Assembly: GCA_001701225.1 (NCBI GenBank)
Contig: DAAQ01000026.1
Location: 1-28,896 of the forward strand
DNA: 28,896 nt
DNA from: Bacteroidales bacterium H5
GTDB lineage: Bacteria > Bacteroidota > Bacteroidia > Bacteroidales > Muribaculaceae
Direction: 5' to 3'
The position numbers and the translations under genes are program-made. Shown in pieces: positions 15,468 to 24,328 of this stretch. How positions within the stretch are numbered: position 1 is the first letter of the stretch; every line of letters begins with the position of its first letter. The notes beneath the pieces are model-generated. The model had not been told where the DNA came from. It did no database searches and was given only the letters and a program-made list of their open reading frames with translations.

Positions 15468-16991
15468 GTGAAAAAATTCAGACTATTCTTTCTGGCCATT
15501 ATGGCCGTGTCGGCCGTGCTGCTGACGGCGTCGTGCAACAAGGATGACGACACCGATCCCGCCACCGTGCAGATGGATGTGAGTCCGTCGTCGCTGCTGC
15601 TGGCGGCCGATGACGCAACCTCACATGAGATTACCGTGTCTGTGTCATGGCCCGTCGACATCCAGGCCCTTGTCGCCGCCGACTGGTGTCATCTAACCCT
15701 CAAGACCACCACATCGCTCCAGCGTTTCTATGACCTCACCGTCGATGCCAACACATCGGCCGAACCCCGCTCGTGCTCGGTCAAGTTCTTCATATCTGGC
15801 CTGGAGAAGGGGACACTGCTCGTGACCCAGGGTGGAGTCAATGTGGAGCCCGAGAAACCCGTGGCCGTCAAGCCCGAGAATCCCGCATCGTTCCTCGGCC
15901 TGGGCTGGAACCTCGGCAATCAGTTTGACGCCCACAACAATGGCGTGGCCGGAGAGACATTCTGGGGCAATGCAGCCGCCACACAGGCGACCATGAATGC
16001 CGTCAAGGCTGCAGGATTCAACTCTGTGCGTATCCCCGTCACATGGATGGGGCATATCGGCGAGGCTCCCGGATATAAGATTGAGGACGCATGGCTCGAC
16101 CGCGTGGCCGAGGTTGTCGGATATGCCGAGAATGCAGGGCTGAAAGTCATTGTCAATATCCATCATGACGGAGCCGACAGCAAGTACTGGCTCGACATCA
16201 AGAACGCCGCCACCAGCGCCGAGACCAATACCCGCGTCAAGGCAGAGCTTTCGGCTCTGTGGAGCCAGATAGCAAAGAAATTCACCTCGAAGGGCGATTT
16301 CCTTGTCTTCGAGTCGATGAACGAGATTCACGACGGCGGCTGGGGCTGGGGTGCCAACCGTAATGACGGCGGCAAGCAGTATGCTGTATTTAACGAATGG
16401 CAACAGGTGTTTGTCGATGCCGTCCGCGCCGCAGGGGGTGAGAACGCCACTCGCTGGCTGGGCATCCCCACATACTGCACCAACATAGACCTCGGCGATA
16501 ACCTCAAGCTTCCCACAGACCCTGCGTCGAGGCTGCTGGTTGCCGTGCATTGCTACGAGCCCTACGAGTACACCCTCAACAACAAGTATTCCGAGTGGGG
16601 ACACACCGGCTCGGCATCCAAGAAGCCGTCGAGCGGCGAGAAAGAGCTTGTCGCAGAGTTTGACAAGGTACTCAACAAATGGACCCGCAAGGGCGTGGGC
16701 GCATATATCGGTGAGTTCGGGTGCACACATCGCGCCGACAGCCGTGCCGAGACATTCCGCAAATATTATCTCGAATACTATACCAAGGCAGCCTCAGACC
16801 GCAACATCCCCGTGATATATTGGGACAACGGCGCCACAGGCGAGGGTGCCGAGGCCGGAGGCATCATCAACCACTCCACAGGAGCCTATATCAACAACGG
16901 TGCCGACATTGTGGCCGTGATGACCAAGGGCTACCACACCACAGATGCCTCCTATACTCTCGAGAGCGTATATCAGGGCGCACCCAAGTGA
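15468..16991 (+). CDS. BACON-GH5 endoglucanase-like lipoprotein
   Basis: This is a 507-residue lipoprotein counted from the GTG at 15468. The GTG gives a proper leader (KKFRLFF..., lipobox LTASC, Cys23). The upstream frame to 15417 adds an unlikely extension. After the acidic spacer (NKDDD) comes a BACON domain (about 38-120), which Bacteroidota use as a spacer or weak binder. The GH5 catalytic domain (about 137-490) shows GWNLGNQFDAHNN, VRIPVTW, FESMNEIHD (acid/base Glu286) and AYIGEFG (nucleophile Glu416). Family GH5 enzymes cut beta-1,4-glucans or xyloglucan. The BACON-GH5 layout resembles known xyloglucan-active surface enzymes, but the substrate is not set by sequence alone. The gene stands alone, with a terminator directly after it. 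Confidence 0.9.
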   Translation: MKKFRLFFLAIMAVSAVLLTASCNKDDDTDPATVQMDVSPSSLLLAADDATSHEITVSVSWPVDIQALVAADWCHLTLKTTTSLQRFYDLTVDANTSAEPRSCSVKFFISGLEKGTLLVTQGGVNVEPEKPVAVKPENPASFLGLGWNLGNQFDAHNNGVAGETFWGNAAATQATMNAVKAAGFNSVRIPVTWMGHIGEAPGYKIEDAWLDRVAEVVGYAENAGLKVIVNIHHDGADSKYWLDIKNAATSAETNTRVKAELSALWSQIAKKFTSKGDFLVFESMNEIHDGGWGWGANRNDGGKQYAVFNEWQQVFVDAVRAAGGENATRWLGIPTYCTNIDLGDNLKLPTDPASRLLVAVHCYEPYEYTLNNKYSEWGHTGSASKKPSSGEKELVAEFDKVLNKWTRKGVGAYIGEFGCTHRADSRAETFRKYYLEYYTKAASDRNIPVIYWDNGATGEGAEAGGIINHSTGAYINNGADIVAVMTKGYHTTDASYTLESVYQGAPK

Positions 16992-17015
16992 CCCTCTCCC
17001 CACACGCAGAAACAG

Positions 17016-17042
17016 AGTCCCGGCCCCCCGCCGGGACTTTTT
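17016..17042 (+). terminator. intrinsic terminator after the GH5 gene
   Basis: A 9-bp perfect stem, AGTCCCGGC (17016-17024) with GCCGGGACT (17030-17038), encloses a CCCCC loop and is followed by a T-run (17038-17042). It lies 24 bases after the GH5 stop. It separates the GH5 transcript from the ATPase gene. Confidence 0.9.
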
Positions 17043-17061
17043 CTATACCCTACCTTCGCCA

Positions 17062-17160
17062 TTTGCCTATGTTTTAGAAGAATTTCCGCCCGATTTTGCC
17101 TATGTTTTAGAAGGATTTTTGCCAAAATTTGCCTATGTTTTAGAAAAATTCACTATCTTT
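17062..17160 (+). repeat. three 33-bp tandem repeats upstream of the ATPase gene
   Basis: The 18-base core TTTGCCTATGTTTTAGAA begins at 17062, 17095 and 17128, exactly 33 bp apart, and is identical in all three copies. The 15-base tails differ (AT-rich, with GAATTTCCGC, GGATTTTTGC and AAATTCACTA beginnings). The copies lie between the GH5 terminator and the ATPase start. Each core carries a TTTG box and the triplets ATG TTT TAG. In the ATPase frame each unit reads FAYVLE plus five residues. The last copy leads straight into a TATCTTTG -7 element. Confidence 0.9.
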
Positions 17161-17161
17161 G
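17128..17161 (+). promoter_or_regulatory. probable promoter of the ATPase gene within the last repeat
   Basis: TTTG of the third repeat (17128-17131) and TATCTTTG (17154-17161) are 22 bp apart, slightly longer than the 20 bp seen elsewhere in this window. The start site would be near 17167 and the leader about 18 nt to the ATG at 17185. This makes the repeats a promoter-linked element rather than part of the protein. Confidence 0.55.
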
Positions 17162-17184
17162 TAATTGAAATTCAACGGTTTTAT

Positions 17185-18537
17185 ATGATACGACGGAATC
17201 TTATCGAAAATCTACGTTTTTGGGCGCGAAAAAAGAACCGTAAACCTCTTGTGATACGTGGTGCGAGGCAGGTTGGCAAGACCACTCTCGTCAAGGAATT
17301 TGCCGGAGAGTTTGACGGATTCATCATGTTAAATCTCGAGCGTCAGGATGACAGGAAGCTATTCGATGCGGCAGACACTCCACATAAAGTTATGGAGATA
17401 TTGCGTCTTACCCGTCTGCCGGGTATGACTTCGTTTGACGGAAAGAGGATATTACTGTTCATAGACGAGATTCAGTCAGAGCCTAAGGCGATAGGTATGC
17501 TTAGATATTTCTACGAGGATATGCCCGAACTATTCGTCATAGCTGTCGGGTCAAGGCTCCAGGAACTGTTCAAGACAGGTGTCTCTTTCCCTGTGGGACG
17601 TGTGGAATATATGTCTATGCGGCCTTGTTTCTTCGACGAATATCTCGACGGGATGAATCTGCCCGGTCTGAGCGGAATAGTCAGGAATGCGGAGGTAGAC
17701 CCTGCGCTGCACGACGAGCTTAACTCCCATTTCAAGACGTACGCCCTTATAGGTGGCATGCCTGAGGTGATAAGCGAATATGCCGAGGTACGTGATATAG
17801 TGGCTCTTTCTCCGCTATATGACGGACTATTACAGAGCTATGACGAGGATGTTGAGAAATATGCCGCCACCCAGCAGCAAGTCGCTGTCTTACGCCATCT
17901 GTTGCGCAATGGCTGGGGATATGCGGGACAGACTATCTCCTTTGCAAGATTTGGTGGAAGCTCGTATACGTCGACTGTCGTACATCAGGCATTCGAGCTT
18001 CTTGAGAAGGCTTTCCTGATGTCTCTCGACTATCCCACCACCTCCGTCAAGGCTCCGGTGTCTGAGTCCTTCACCCGCTCTCCTAAGCTGATATGGCTTG
18101 ATTCAGGTCTTGTGAATTTCTCGGCGGGCATACAGGTTGAATATCTCACAAACCCGACTATCGCCGATGTTTGGCGCGGCCATGCCGCCGAGCAGATTGT
18201 GGGACAGGAGTTGCGTCAGCCTCTCGACCGTAATTACATGGACTCGCAATGTTTCTGGGTGCGCGACAAGAAAGGTTCTAATGCAGAGGTCGATTTCGTA
18301 TTTCAGATGGACGGCAAGGTCATTCCTGTCGAGGTAAAGAGTGGTGCCAATGCACATCTGCGCTCTCTGCAGTCCTTCATGAGCATCGAAGGCGCTCCCG
18401 ACATAGCTGTCAGGGTGTGGCCCGGAAGACTCTCAGTCGATGAAATAAAGAGTGGTGAGGGACTCCCATGTTTCCGCCTTATCAATCTGCCCTATTATCT
18501 TGTCGGACAGCTTGACAAGGTGATTTCCCGACTGTGA
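17185..18537 (+). CDS. AAA ATPase with DUF4143 C-terminal domain
   Basis: This 450-residue cytosolic ATPase has Walker A GARQVGKTT (Lys32) and Walker B LLFIDEIQ (Asp94, Glu95). It also has a DUF4143 region, which begins around YDGLLQSYDEDVEKY and includes a winged-helix-like part. Near the C terminus is a PDDEXK-like segment, AEVDFVFQMDGKVIPVEVKSG without the full triad checked. Family members are abundant in Bacteroidota and have no settled role. Links to DNA binding and to mobile or defence elements are suspected. The ATG at 17185 (MIRRNLIEN) is chosen. The frame is open upstream to 16945 but crosses the GH5 terminator and the repeats. The gene ends 7 bp from the convergent tamB stop, with no room for a terminator. 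Confidence 0.9.
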   Translation: MIRRNLIENLRFWARKKNRKPLVIRGARQVGKTTLVKEFAGEFDGFIMLNLERQDDRKLFDAADTPHKVMEILRLTRLPGMTSFDGKRILLFIDEIQSEPKAIGMLRYFYEDMPELFVIAVGSRLQELFKTGVSFPVGRVEYMSMRPCFFDEYLDGMNLPGLSGIVRNAEVDPALHDELNSHFKTYALIGGMPEVISEYAEVRDIVALSPLYDGLLQSYDEDVEKYAATQQQVAVLRHLLRNGWGYAGQTISFARFGGSSYTSTVVHQAFELLEKAFLMSLDYPTTSVKAPVSESFTRSPKLIWLDSGLVNFSAGIQVEYLTNPTIADVWRGHAAEQIVGQELRQPLDRNYMDSQCFWVRDKKGSNAEVDFVFQMDGKVIPVEVKSGANAHLRSLQSFMSIEGAPDIAVRVWPGRLSVDEIKSGEGLPCFRLINLPYYLVGQLDKVISRL

Positions 18538-18544
18538 TGGCGGT

Positions 18545-21500
18545 TCACGGCGCCACACTGTCTGTCGGGATGGTGTCGGCGGGTTCGGGTTTCTTGCCTT
18601 CGAGCTTGCGGATGATGGGACGGAGGAATGAGAATACGCTGTCGAAGTCGCGCTTGAACACGACGCCGATGCCCTGTGTGGTGAGGGCGCTCTTGAGATA
18701 GTAGTTCTGGTCGTTGTACCGGTTGTATGCCTTGAGCTGGATGGTGCCGGCACGGTTGAGCAGATAGCGGATGTCGAAATCTCCGATAAAGCTGTTGTTG
18801 TTCAGGCTCTTGTCGCGGTATCCGAAATTGCCGTTGAGCAGCAGACGGTTGTCGAGAAGCTGCGAGGAGAGGGCGAGGTCGACCTCGACGTCAGAGAAGT
18901 CTCCCTTGCTGCTACGGATGGCAGGGGCTATGCTCCAGTCGTCGCTCAGGGCGCCGAGCATCGAGCCGAGGCGCGACGACAGGGTGGACGAGGCCACCGA
19001 GACAAGTTCGTTGCCGTGCGTGGCAGACATATACTCGGGCGTATAGAAGCGGTTGAGGGCGAGCAGGTAGATGATCTGCTGGCTCATCATCTCGTCGGTC
19101 GAGACGATAGACTTGACCTTGCGGTCGATGTCTGACGTCAGCGAGGGGAATTCCAGATCGTAGCCTATCTCGGGACTGCGCATGTCCCCCTTGACCTTCA
19201 TGAGCGCGTTGACCTTGACATTGGTGCGGTTGAGCTCGGGGTCAGACTGGAATGACTGGTCGAGGTCTGTGAGGTTGGCCGTGGTCGAATAGGCCGCAGT
19301 GATGTCGAGCTGTGCGGCATAGGGGTCGCCCGAGAACCGTATGGAGCTGCCGTCGCGTATCGTGAAGTCCTTTATGATGATGTCTTGGAGGGTGAAGGTA
19401 TAGAACCCGTCGTTGAGGGTATAGTCGCCACGCATCTCGAGCTCGCCCTGCGAGTCATATTTCATGTTGAGGTGTCCCGAGCCGTGGGCTACAATCTTGT
19501 CACCTCCCACCGGGTCCATTATCAGGTTGAGGGTGGCCTCCGGGCTGATGTCGACATTGAAATCCATGACATATTGCGAGGGGGGGCCTTCGGAGGGACG
19601 GTTGGCGCGCGCACGTAGCTCGCGCACTATGAGCGGGGTGGGGTCAAGTGCTGCGAGCGAGTCCTTGCGGGCTTTGTCGCGGTCGTGGAATGTGATGAAG
19701 TCATAGTCGACCGATTCCTCCGAATCTGACAGCACGAAGGTGAAGTTCGATTTGGGCTCAGTCGCCATGGTGACACCTATGTCGATGCGTCCGGGGACAC
19801 CGCGCACGGTAGCCCCGCCGCGTCCGAAGATACGACCATACCACGGGTCGTCGGTCTCACCCTCGGCGATGTCATAGACCAGGAGGTCGCGCGCGTCGGT
19901 GATGTCGAACCTGAATGTGGGGTCGTGGAAATAGCGGTGGGTGACCACTCCCGAGAGTTTTGCGGTGTGCCCGTAGCGGTCTGTGAGAGTGACGTCGCTG
20001 AACGATATGCGCCCGGGGTCGAGCTTCACGGAGTCTGAGACAGTGTAGACGGTGTTGGTGAAGTCGAGCTTCATTTTCAGGTTGTCGGCATAGATGCTGC
20101 CCTTGAGGTCGAGGTCATGGAATGTGCCATAGAGCTTGGCGTGTCCCGACACCTTACCTGAGACTGACGAGGTGAAGGCCGACATGAATGGCTGCATGAA
20201 GCCCACGGGAGCCCGGTCGGCTGTGAAATCGAACACAAGTTCTTCGGATGCCGGGCGTATATAGCCGTCGATTATTGATTCCGCGCCATCCTTGCCTATG
20301 ACATCGGCCTTGATGGTGACGGTCTTGGTGTTGTTGTCCCACCACGAGCGTATGTCGCCGTCGCCCATCACGCAGTTGTTATAGGCGAGTCCGTCGACAT
20401 GGAGCCGCGGGGTATAGAGCACGGGGTCGGACGAGAGGAGCGCGTCGCCATACAGCTTGCCGGTTGCGATGCCTCCGAACATCACATTCTCTATCGCCAG
20501 GGTCTCGAAGATGTAGTCGAGGTCGATATGGTCGAGGTCTATGACGACACGGCTCAGCGAATCGGGCGATGCGGTGCCGTTGATGGCCAGCGACTGGCCG
20601 TGGCGCGAGGCCCCGAGGCCATCGACGGTGATGAGCTTGGGGCGTATGTCGATTGTTGCGGGTGAGATGCTCCATGCCGAGTCGTTGAAGACAAGCTCTG
20701 TAGGCAATACGCGGACGCAGGTCTCGAGTATGCCTGTCTCCTCCGGGCGGTCGAATCCGGCTGTCAGAGCTATCAGCCCGTGGAAATCCTTGTCCCTGTC
20801 AATTTTCCAGCTTACTCTCGTGTCGAGCGTGTCGCGCTCTCCTGTCGTGAGCAGGTCTATCTTCATCGGGCCGTTCTTGGTCGGGACAGTGGTCGTGGCA
20901 GTCAGTGTGCTGTGCGGCATATCGCCATCGGCGTTGAGCGTAAGACGTGTGCCCTCTATGAGCTTATCTTTCTGTTTCAGATAAGGAGCGTCGAGGCTGA
21001 GGCTTAGCGCCTGTCCCTCGGTGGCCGCCCGCAGCTCGACAGGCGCGATAAACTCGACAGGGAGCTTGAAGAGTTTTGTCAGCAGCGTGTCGGCCTTGAT
21101 GTCGATGCCAAGATGCGCTATGGTGCCGTCGGGAGTGTCGTCTGAGGTGCCGGGCACGACAAGCGCAGGGAAAAGCCGCGAGGCAATCCCCTTGATGTCG
21201 GCGGCGAGCGATGCGAAAGTGAAATGTCCGTCGAGCCTCATGTCGAGTGGACGGCTCTCGAGGGTGACCGAGCGCAGCGAGTCGCCGGGAGTCATCTCAA
21301 GTATGATGTCCCCGGCGTTTACCGTACCCCCCTCGGGTGTGGTCAGCGTGAGTCCGGCTATGCTCACCCAGCCCGATATGTCGTCGGGCTTCATGCCTAT
21401 GGCCGATGCGTCGACAGTGGCGCTGACCGACCCATCCTTGAACCGTCCGCTCTTAAGGAACGTCGACAGGTCTATGTTGCGCAGGTCGGCGAACAGTTCG

Positions 21501-23074
21501 GTGGCGGGTAGTTCCGCACCGAGGTCATGGCCTCCGCTGACAGCGAAATCAAGATGTGGAGAACGCGAGTCGGCCTGAAAATCGACATGCCCGGGGGTGA
21601 ATCTGGCCTCAGCCGAGATGTCGTTGTATGCGATACCCTTCCATGTCACCGATGGTATGATGAGCTCGGCCACTCCGTCGAGGTTGTTGCGGCGTCCTAC
21701 TCTCAGGTCGGCACGTGCGTGCAGGCTCACGTCGGTGAGCTGGGAGAGTTTGTTGTGCAGTTGGGAGGGATCGAATGATATGATGTCAATGTTGCCCTCG
21801 ATCTCTATGGGTGACACCGGTGTGCGCCGCCGCACGGAAGCGTCGATGTCTATGTCTCCGCACCCGGTGACGAGCGAGCCGTCCATATCGAGCGACGAGA
21901 TATCACCCTCGACCGATGCAAGCAGGTTGACACGTCCGAGCGACGAGAGTGATGCCAGTTTGGAGCTCAGCGGGGCATATTCAGGTCCCAGCCCGGAGAT
22001 GAGACGCAACGCTCCGGGCACATTGATGTTGAGGCTGAGGCGTGGTAGATAGAAGGAGAGCGAATCGCGCCCCTTGTCAAGTCCTGACAGGTCACCGTGG
22101 GCCGAGAGGAAGGTCTCGGTGTCGCGTACAGATACGTTGAGCCTCTCGATGTCAATGAAACTTGCCGATCCCTCGGCCTCGAGCTCGAGGTCTATCACTG
22201 CGTCTGTGTCGAGCCTGACAGGCAGGAGAGGGGAGAGGTCTGTGGTGGATACATGGGTGTCGGGCAGTGTCGAGATACGTGTCTGTATCGCACTGACCGG
22301 CGATGTGAGTGGTGAAGGGATGGAGATGTTGTCGAAAGCCAGATGCGAGTGCGGCATCTCAATGACAAGGTTGTCTATCTGTGCGTTGCGGCGGTCCATG
22401 TGCAGGGATGCCGAGAGAAGCGACAGCGTGAGACCCGACCGTTCGAACGCGCCCATGCGCTTGACCTCAATCTCAAAAATCGAGTCGGACAGTCTCGGAG
22501 CCTCGAGGTCGGCACGAAGATCGCTGACCGCGATGTGCGAGGGGTCAAAGCGACCGTCTGCCGGAGCGGGACAGTCGAGGATGTCGTAGGTTACGGTTGA
22601 GCGGCGCACCACGACCATGTTGACCGACAGGTCGAACGAGGAGGGCCCTTTTTTCTCCTTTTTCTGGAATCTGGCCAGGATAGGCTCTATGTTGAGCGGC
22701 GCGCCAATCGAATCGCGCCACAGGTGCATCCCCACGTCTATGAGCTCGGCATACGATATTACGGGCCTTCCGTGCCACAGGGTCTCGGTCACGCTCAGTC
22801 CGGCTCCGAGATGTCCGACTGTGAGGGCCGGTGAGCCCGTGGTATCGCTCACCGAGACATTGGTGAGCACAATGCGGTTGAACAGGCCGAACTCCACGCC
22901 CCCAATCTCCACAGGTGTGCCGAGCAGCGCTGTCAGCTCTTTCTCGGCACGGTCGGCGACAGCCGAGCGGACCGGGTCGAACGACAGGGTCACGAACAGT
23001 ATCACCGGGAGTGCCAGAGGCACCACGATGACGATGACGAGAAGTGCGCGCAGTACGCGGAATAGGTTTCTCAC
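18545..23074 (-). CDS. tamB: TamB-like translocation and assembly module protein
   Basis: This 1509-residue protein has one N-terminal membrane anchor (residues about 7-30) and an AsmA/TamB-like start (RAEKELTALLGTPVEIGGVEF). A very long beta-strand repeat region fits a periplasm-spanning groove, and the C terminus carries the TamB (DUF490) domain (about 1100-1490, including GFYTFTLQDIIIKDFTIRDGSSI). Known role of the family: with an Omp85 partner it helps insert outer-membrane proteins or moves lipid between membranes. No Omp85 gene is in the window. Translation starts at GTG 23074. The upstream frame is closed by a TGA about 30 bases before. It follows the thioredoxin-like lipoprotein by 37 bp, so the two may be co-transcribed. 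Confidence 0.92.
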   Translation of the reverse strand: MRNLFRVLRALLVIVIVVPLALPVILFVTLSFDPVRSAVADRAEKELTALLGTPVEIGGVEFGLFNRIVLTNVSVSDTTGSPALTVGHLGAGLSVTETLWHGRPVISYAELIDVGMHLWRDSIGAPLNIEPILARFQKKEKKGPSSFDLSVNMVVVRRSTVTYDILDCPAPADGRFDPSHIAVSDLRADLEAPRLSDSIFEIEVKRMGAFERSGLTLSLLSASLHMDRRNAQIDNLVIEMPHSHLAFDNISIPSPLTSPVSAIQTRISTLPDTHVSTTDLSPLLPVRLDTDAVIDLELEAEGSASFIDIERLNVSVRDTETFLSAHGDLSGLDKGRDSLSFYLPRLSLNINVPGALRLISGLGPEYAPLSSKLASLSSLGRVNLLASVEGDISSLDMDGSLVTGCGDIDIDASVRRRTPVSPIEIEGNIDIISFDPSQLHNKLSQLTDVSLHARADLRVGRRNNLDGVAELIIPSVTWKGIAYNDISAEARFTPGHVDFQADSRSPHLDFAVSGGHDLGAELPATELFADLRNIDLSTFLKSGRFKDGSVSATVDASAIGMKPDDISGWVSIAGLTLTTPEGGTVNAGDIILEMTPGDSLRSVTLESRPLDMRLDGHFTFASLAADIKGIASRLFPALVVPGTSDDTPDGTIAHLGIDIKADTLLTKLFKLPVEFIAPVELRAATEGQALSLSLDAPYLKQKDKLIEGTRLTLNADGDMPHSTLTATTTVPTKNGPMKIDLLTTGERDTLDTRVSWKIDRDKDFHGLIALTAGFDRPEETGILETCVRVLPTELVFNDSAWSISPATIDIRPKLITVDGLGASRHGQSLAINGTASPDSLSRVVIDLDHIDLDYIFETLAIENVMFGGIATGKLYGDALLSSDPVLYTPRLHVDGLAYNNCVMGDGDIRSWWDNNTKTVTIKADVIGKDGAESIIDGYIRPASEELVFDFTADRAPVGFMQPFMSAFTSSVSGKVSGHAKLYGTFHDLDLKGSIYADNLKMKLDFTNTVYTVSDSVKLDPGRISFSDVTLTDRYGHTAKLSGVVTHRYFHDPTFRFDITDARDLLVYDIAEGETDDPWYGRIFGRGGATVRGVPGRIDIGVTMATEPKSNFTFVLSDSEESVDYDFITFHDRDKARKDSLAALDPTPLIVRELRARANRPSEGPPSQYVMDFNVDISPEATLNLIMDPVGGDKIVAHGSGHLNMKYDSQGELEMRGDYTLNDGFYTFTLQDIIIKDFTIRDGSSIRFSGDPYAAQLDITAAYSTTANLTDLDQSFQSDPELNRTNVKVNALMKVKGDMRSPEIGYDLEFPSLTSDIDRKVKSIVSTDEMMSQQIIYLLALNRFYTPEYMSATHGNELVSVASSTLSSRLGSMLGALSDDWSIAPAIRSSKGDFSDVEVDLALSSQLLDNRLLLNGNFGYRDKSLNNNSFIGDFDIRYLLNRAGTIQLKAYNRYNDQNYYLKSALTTQGIGVVFKRDFDSVFSFLRPIIRKLEGKKPEPADTIPTDSVAP

Positions 23075-23111
23075 CTTTGGTATGAGCCCGTGGAGACTTG
23101 TCTGTCAGGGG

Positions 23112-24224
23112 TTAGAAATAGCGGGCCACGGAAGCCTCAAGCTGCTCGGGCGAGTTGATGCGTGATACAAGCTCGCCGTCGCGGTCGATGATGAATGCTG
23201 TCGGTAGCGAGGTGACGTTATAGTCCCTGAGTGTCTGGCCTCCGTTCGAGATGTCGTTGAGCACGGTTATCCACGGCAGGTTCTTGGCGGCCTCCTTCCA
23301 GGCATATTCATTGTCGTCGAGAGATACTTGATATATCTCCAGACCGCGGTCCTTGTATTTCTGATATATGCGGTTGAGCTCGACATTGAGTGCGGGCGAC
23401 CAGTCGGCGGTGTAGGCGGTGAAGCTGAGGAGTGTCACCTTGCCCTTTCCGGCCAGGTCGAGCAGCGAGTGCTCCACACCCTTGTTGTCATAGAGACGGA
23501 TGTCGAAAGCTCCCACCACATTGGCCTGTATCGCTGCGGTGCCCTGAGCCTGATTTGAAGCAGCGGCTGCAGCACGGCGGTGCGATATGAAGAGGTTCTT
23601 GAGATAGTTGGTGCGCGGGTCTGTGGGACGGAATTCTGAGAATGCGTTGGCCACGGCGCCGATATAGCGGCGGTCGGTCTTGTCGGCGGCATTGAACAGC
23701 GGGCGTCCGTCGATGGTCTTGCTGATGATATAGTATGTAACGATGCCTGCGGGGTCGGCTATGAGCATCTGGCCCAGACGGCGCTTGAGGGCCTGGTCGT
23801 TGACCACGGCTGCGGCACCCGAGGCAGAGGCCGATGCGGCAAGGAGCGAGTCTACCCTGGCAAGAGTCTCGGCCTGAGGTGTGCCGGACAGGGTATGTGT
23901 GGCGGCTATGTCGGGCATAGAGGCTGTGATGGTGACTGTCTCTATCGAGTCGATGGGAAAGTATATGGTCTTGTCGGCCACGCGCAGGCGGTAGATGTCG
24001 GGATAGCCCTGTGCCTCGCGGGCGTAGCTGAACGAGCCGTCGTCATTCGGTCGGATGGTATCCATCAGATACCAGTATCCTTGATTATAGCCTTCGAGCA
24101 CCAGCGCGTCGGTGTCGGCGAGGCCCGATATGTTGCCGTCGATATGCCATTTGTTGTCGTTCGAGCACGATGCGGCGCAGATGCCAAGTGCGGCTATCGC
24201 CGCGAGAGGAAATATGGATTTCAT
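23112..24224 (-). CDS. lipoprotein with DUF4369-like and cysteine-less thioredoxin-fold domains
   Basis: This 370-residue protein has a lipobox ending at Cys20 (CAASC). Residues about 25-110 look like a DUF4369 domain (WHIDGNISGLADTDALVLEGY). A helical middle follows, and a thioredoxin/TlpA-like fold fills about 235-370. In that fold the active-site loop reads SFTAYTADWSPALN (about 267-280), with neither Cys of CxxC. The cis-proline loop is kept as TSLPTAF. No cysteine occurs after Cys20, so it cannot act as a disulfide oxidoreductase. A structural or binding role at the periplasmic face is more likely. It precedes tamB by 37 bp on the same strand. A TAATTTTG -7-like box lies at 24257-24264. 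Confidence 0.88.
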   Translation of the reverse strand: MKSIFPLAAIAALGICAASCSNDNKWHIDGNISGLADTDALVLEGYNQGYWYLMDTIRPNDDGSFSYAREAQGYPDIYRLRVADKTIYFPIDSIETVTITASMPDIAATHTLSGTPQAETLARVDSLLAASASASGAAAVVNDQALKRRLGQMLIADPAGIVTYYIISKTIDGRPLFNAADKTDRRYIGAVANAFSEFRPTDPRTNYLKNLFISHRRAAAAASNQAQGTAAIQANVVGAFDIRLYDNKGVEHSLLDLAGKGKVTLLSFTAYTADWSPALNVELNRIYQKYKDRGLEIYQVSLDDNEYAWKEAAKNLPWITVLNDISNGGQTLRDYNVTSLPTAFIIDRDGELVSRINSPEQLEASVARYF

Positions 24225-24256
24225 GTCTTTGCTTGAGGTCAGTATGTATCAAGATG

Positions 24257-24298
24257 CAAAATTACGATAAATATTGCAATTTTTTGTACATTTGCAAT
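24257..24298. promoter_or_regulatory. divergent promoter region with paired TTGCAAT repeats
   Basis: A minus-strand -7 match (TAATTTTG at 24257-24264) faces the lipoprotein gene. A plus-strand -7 match (TACATTTG at 24287-24294) faces the TIGR04076 gene. Neither has a good -33 box at 20 bp. Two direct copies of TTGCAAT (24274-24280 and 24292-24298) lie 18 bp apart between or over the boxes. The first is within the palindrome ATTGCAAT, so a regulator could bind here. Confidence 0.4.
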
Positions 24299-24328
24299 AC
24301 GATTCAGAAAAGATTTACAGTCATAAAG

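Noticed and set aside
15693..16730. 345-codon open frame on the minus strand opposite the GH5 gene
   Set aside because: It is antisense to a clear GH5 domain. It has no family features and no promoter.
17062..17160. CRISPR-like array
   Set aside because: There are only three units, with 18-base cores and 15-base tails that resemble each other, and no cas genes. Spacing and position fit a promoter-linked repeat better.
16945..17184. 80-residue N-terminal extension of the ATPase
   Set aside because: It would start inside the GH5 gene and cross its terminator. The family begins at the MIRRN-type start, and a promoter lies at 17128-17161.
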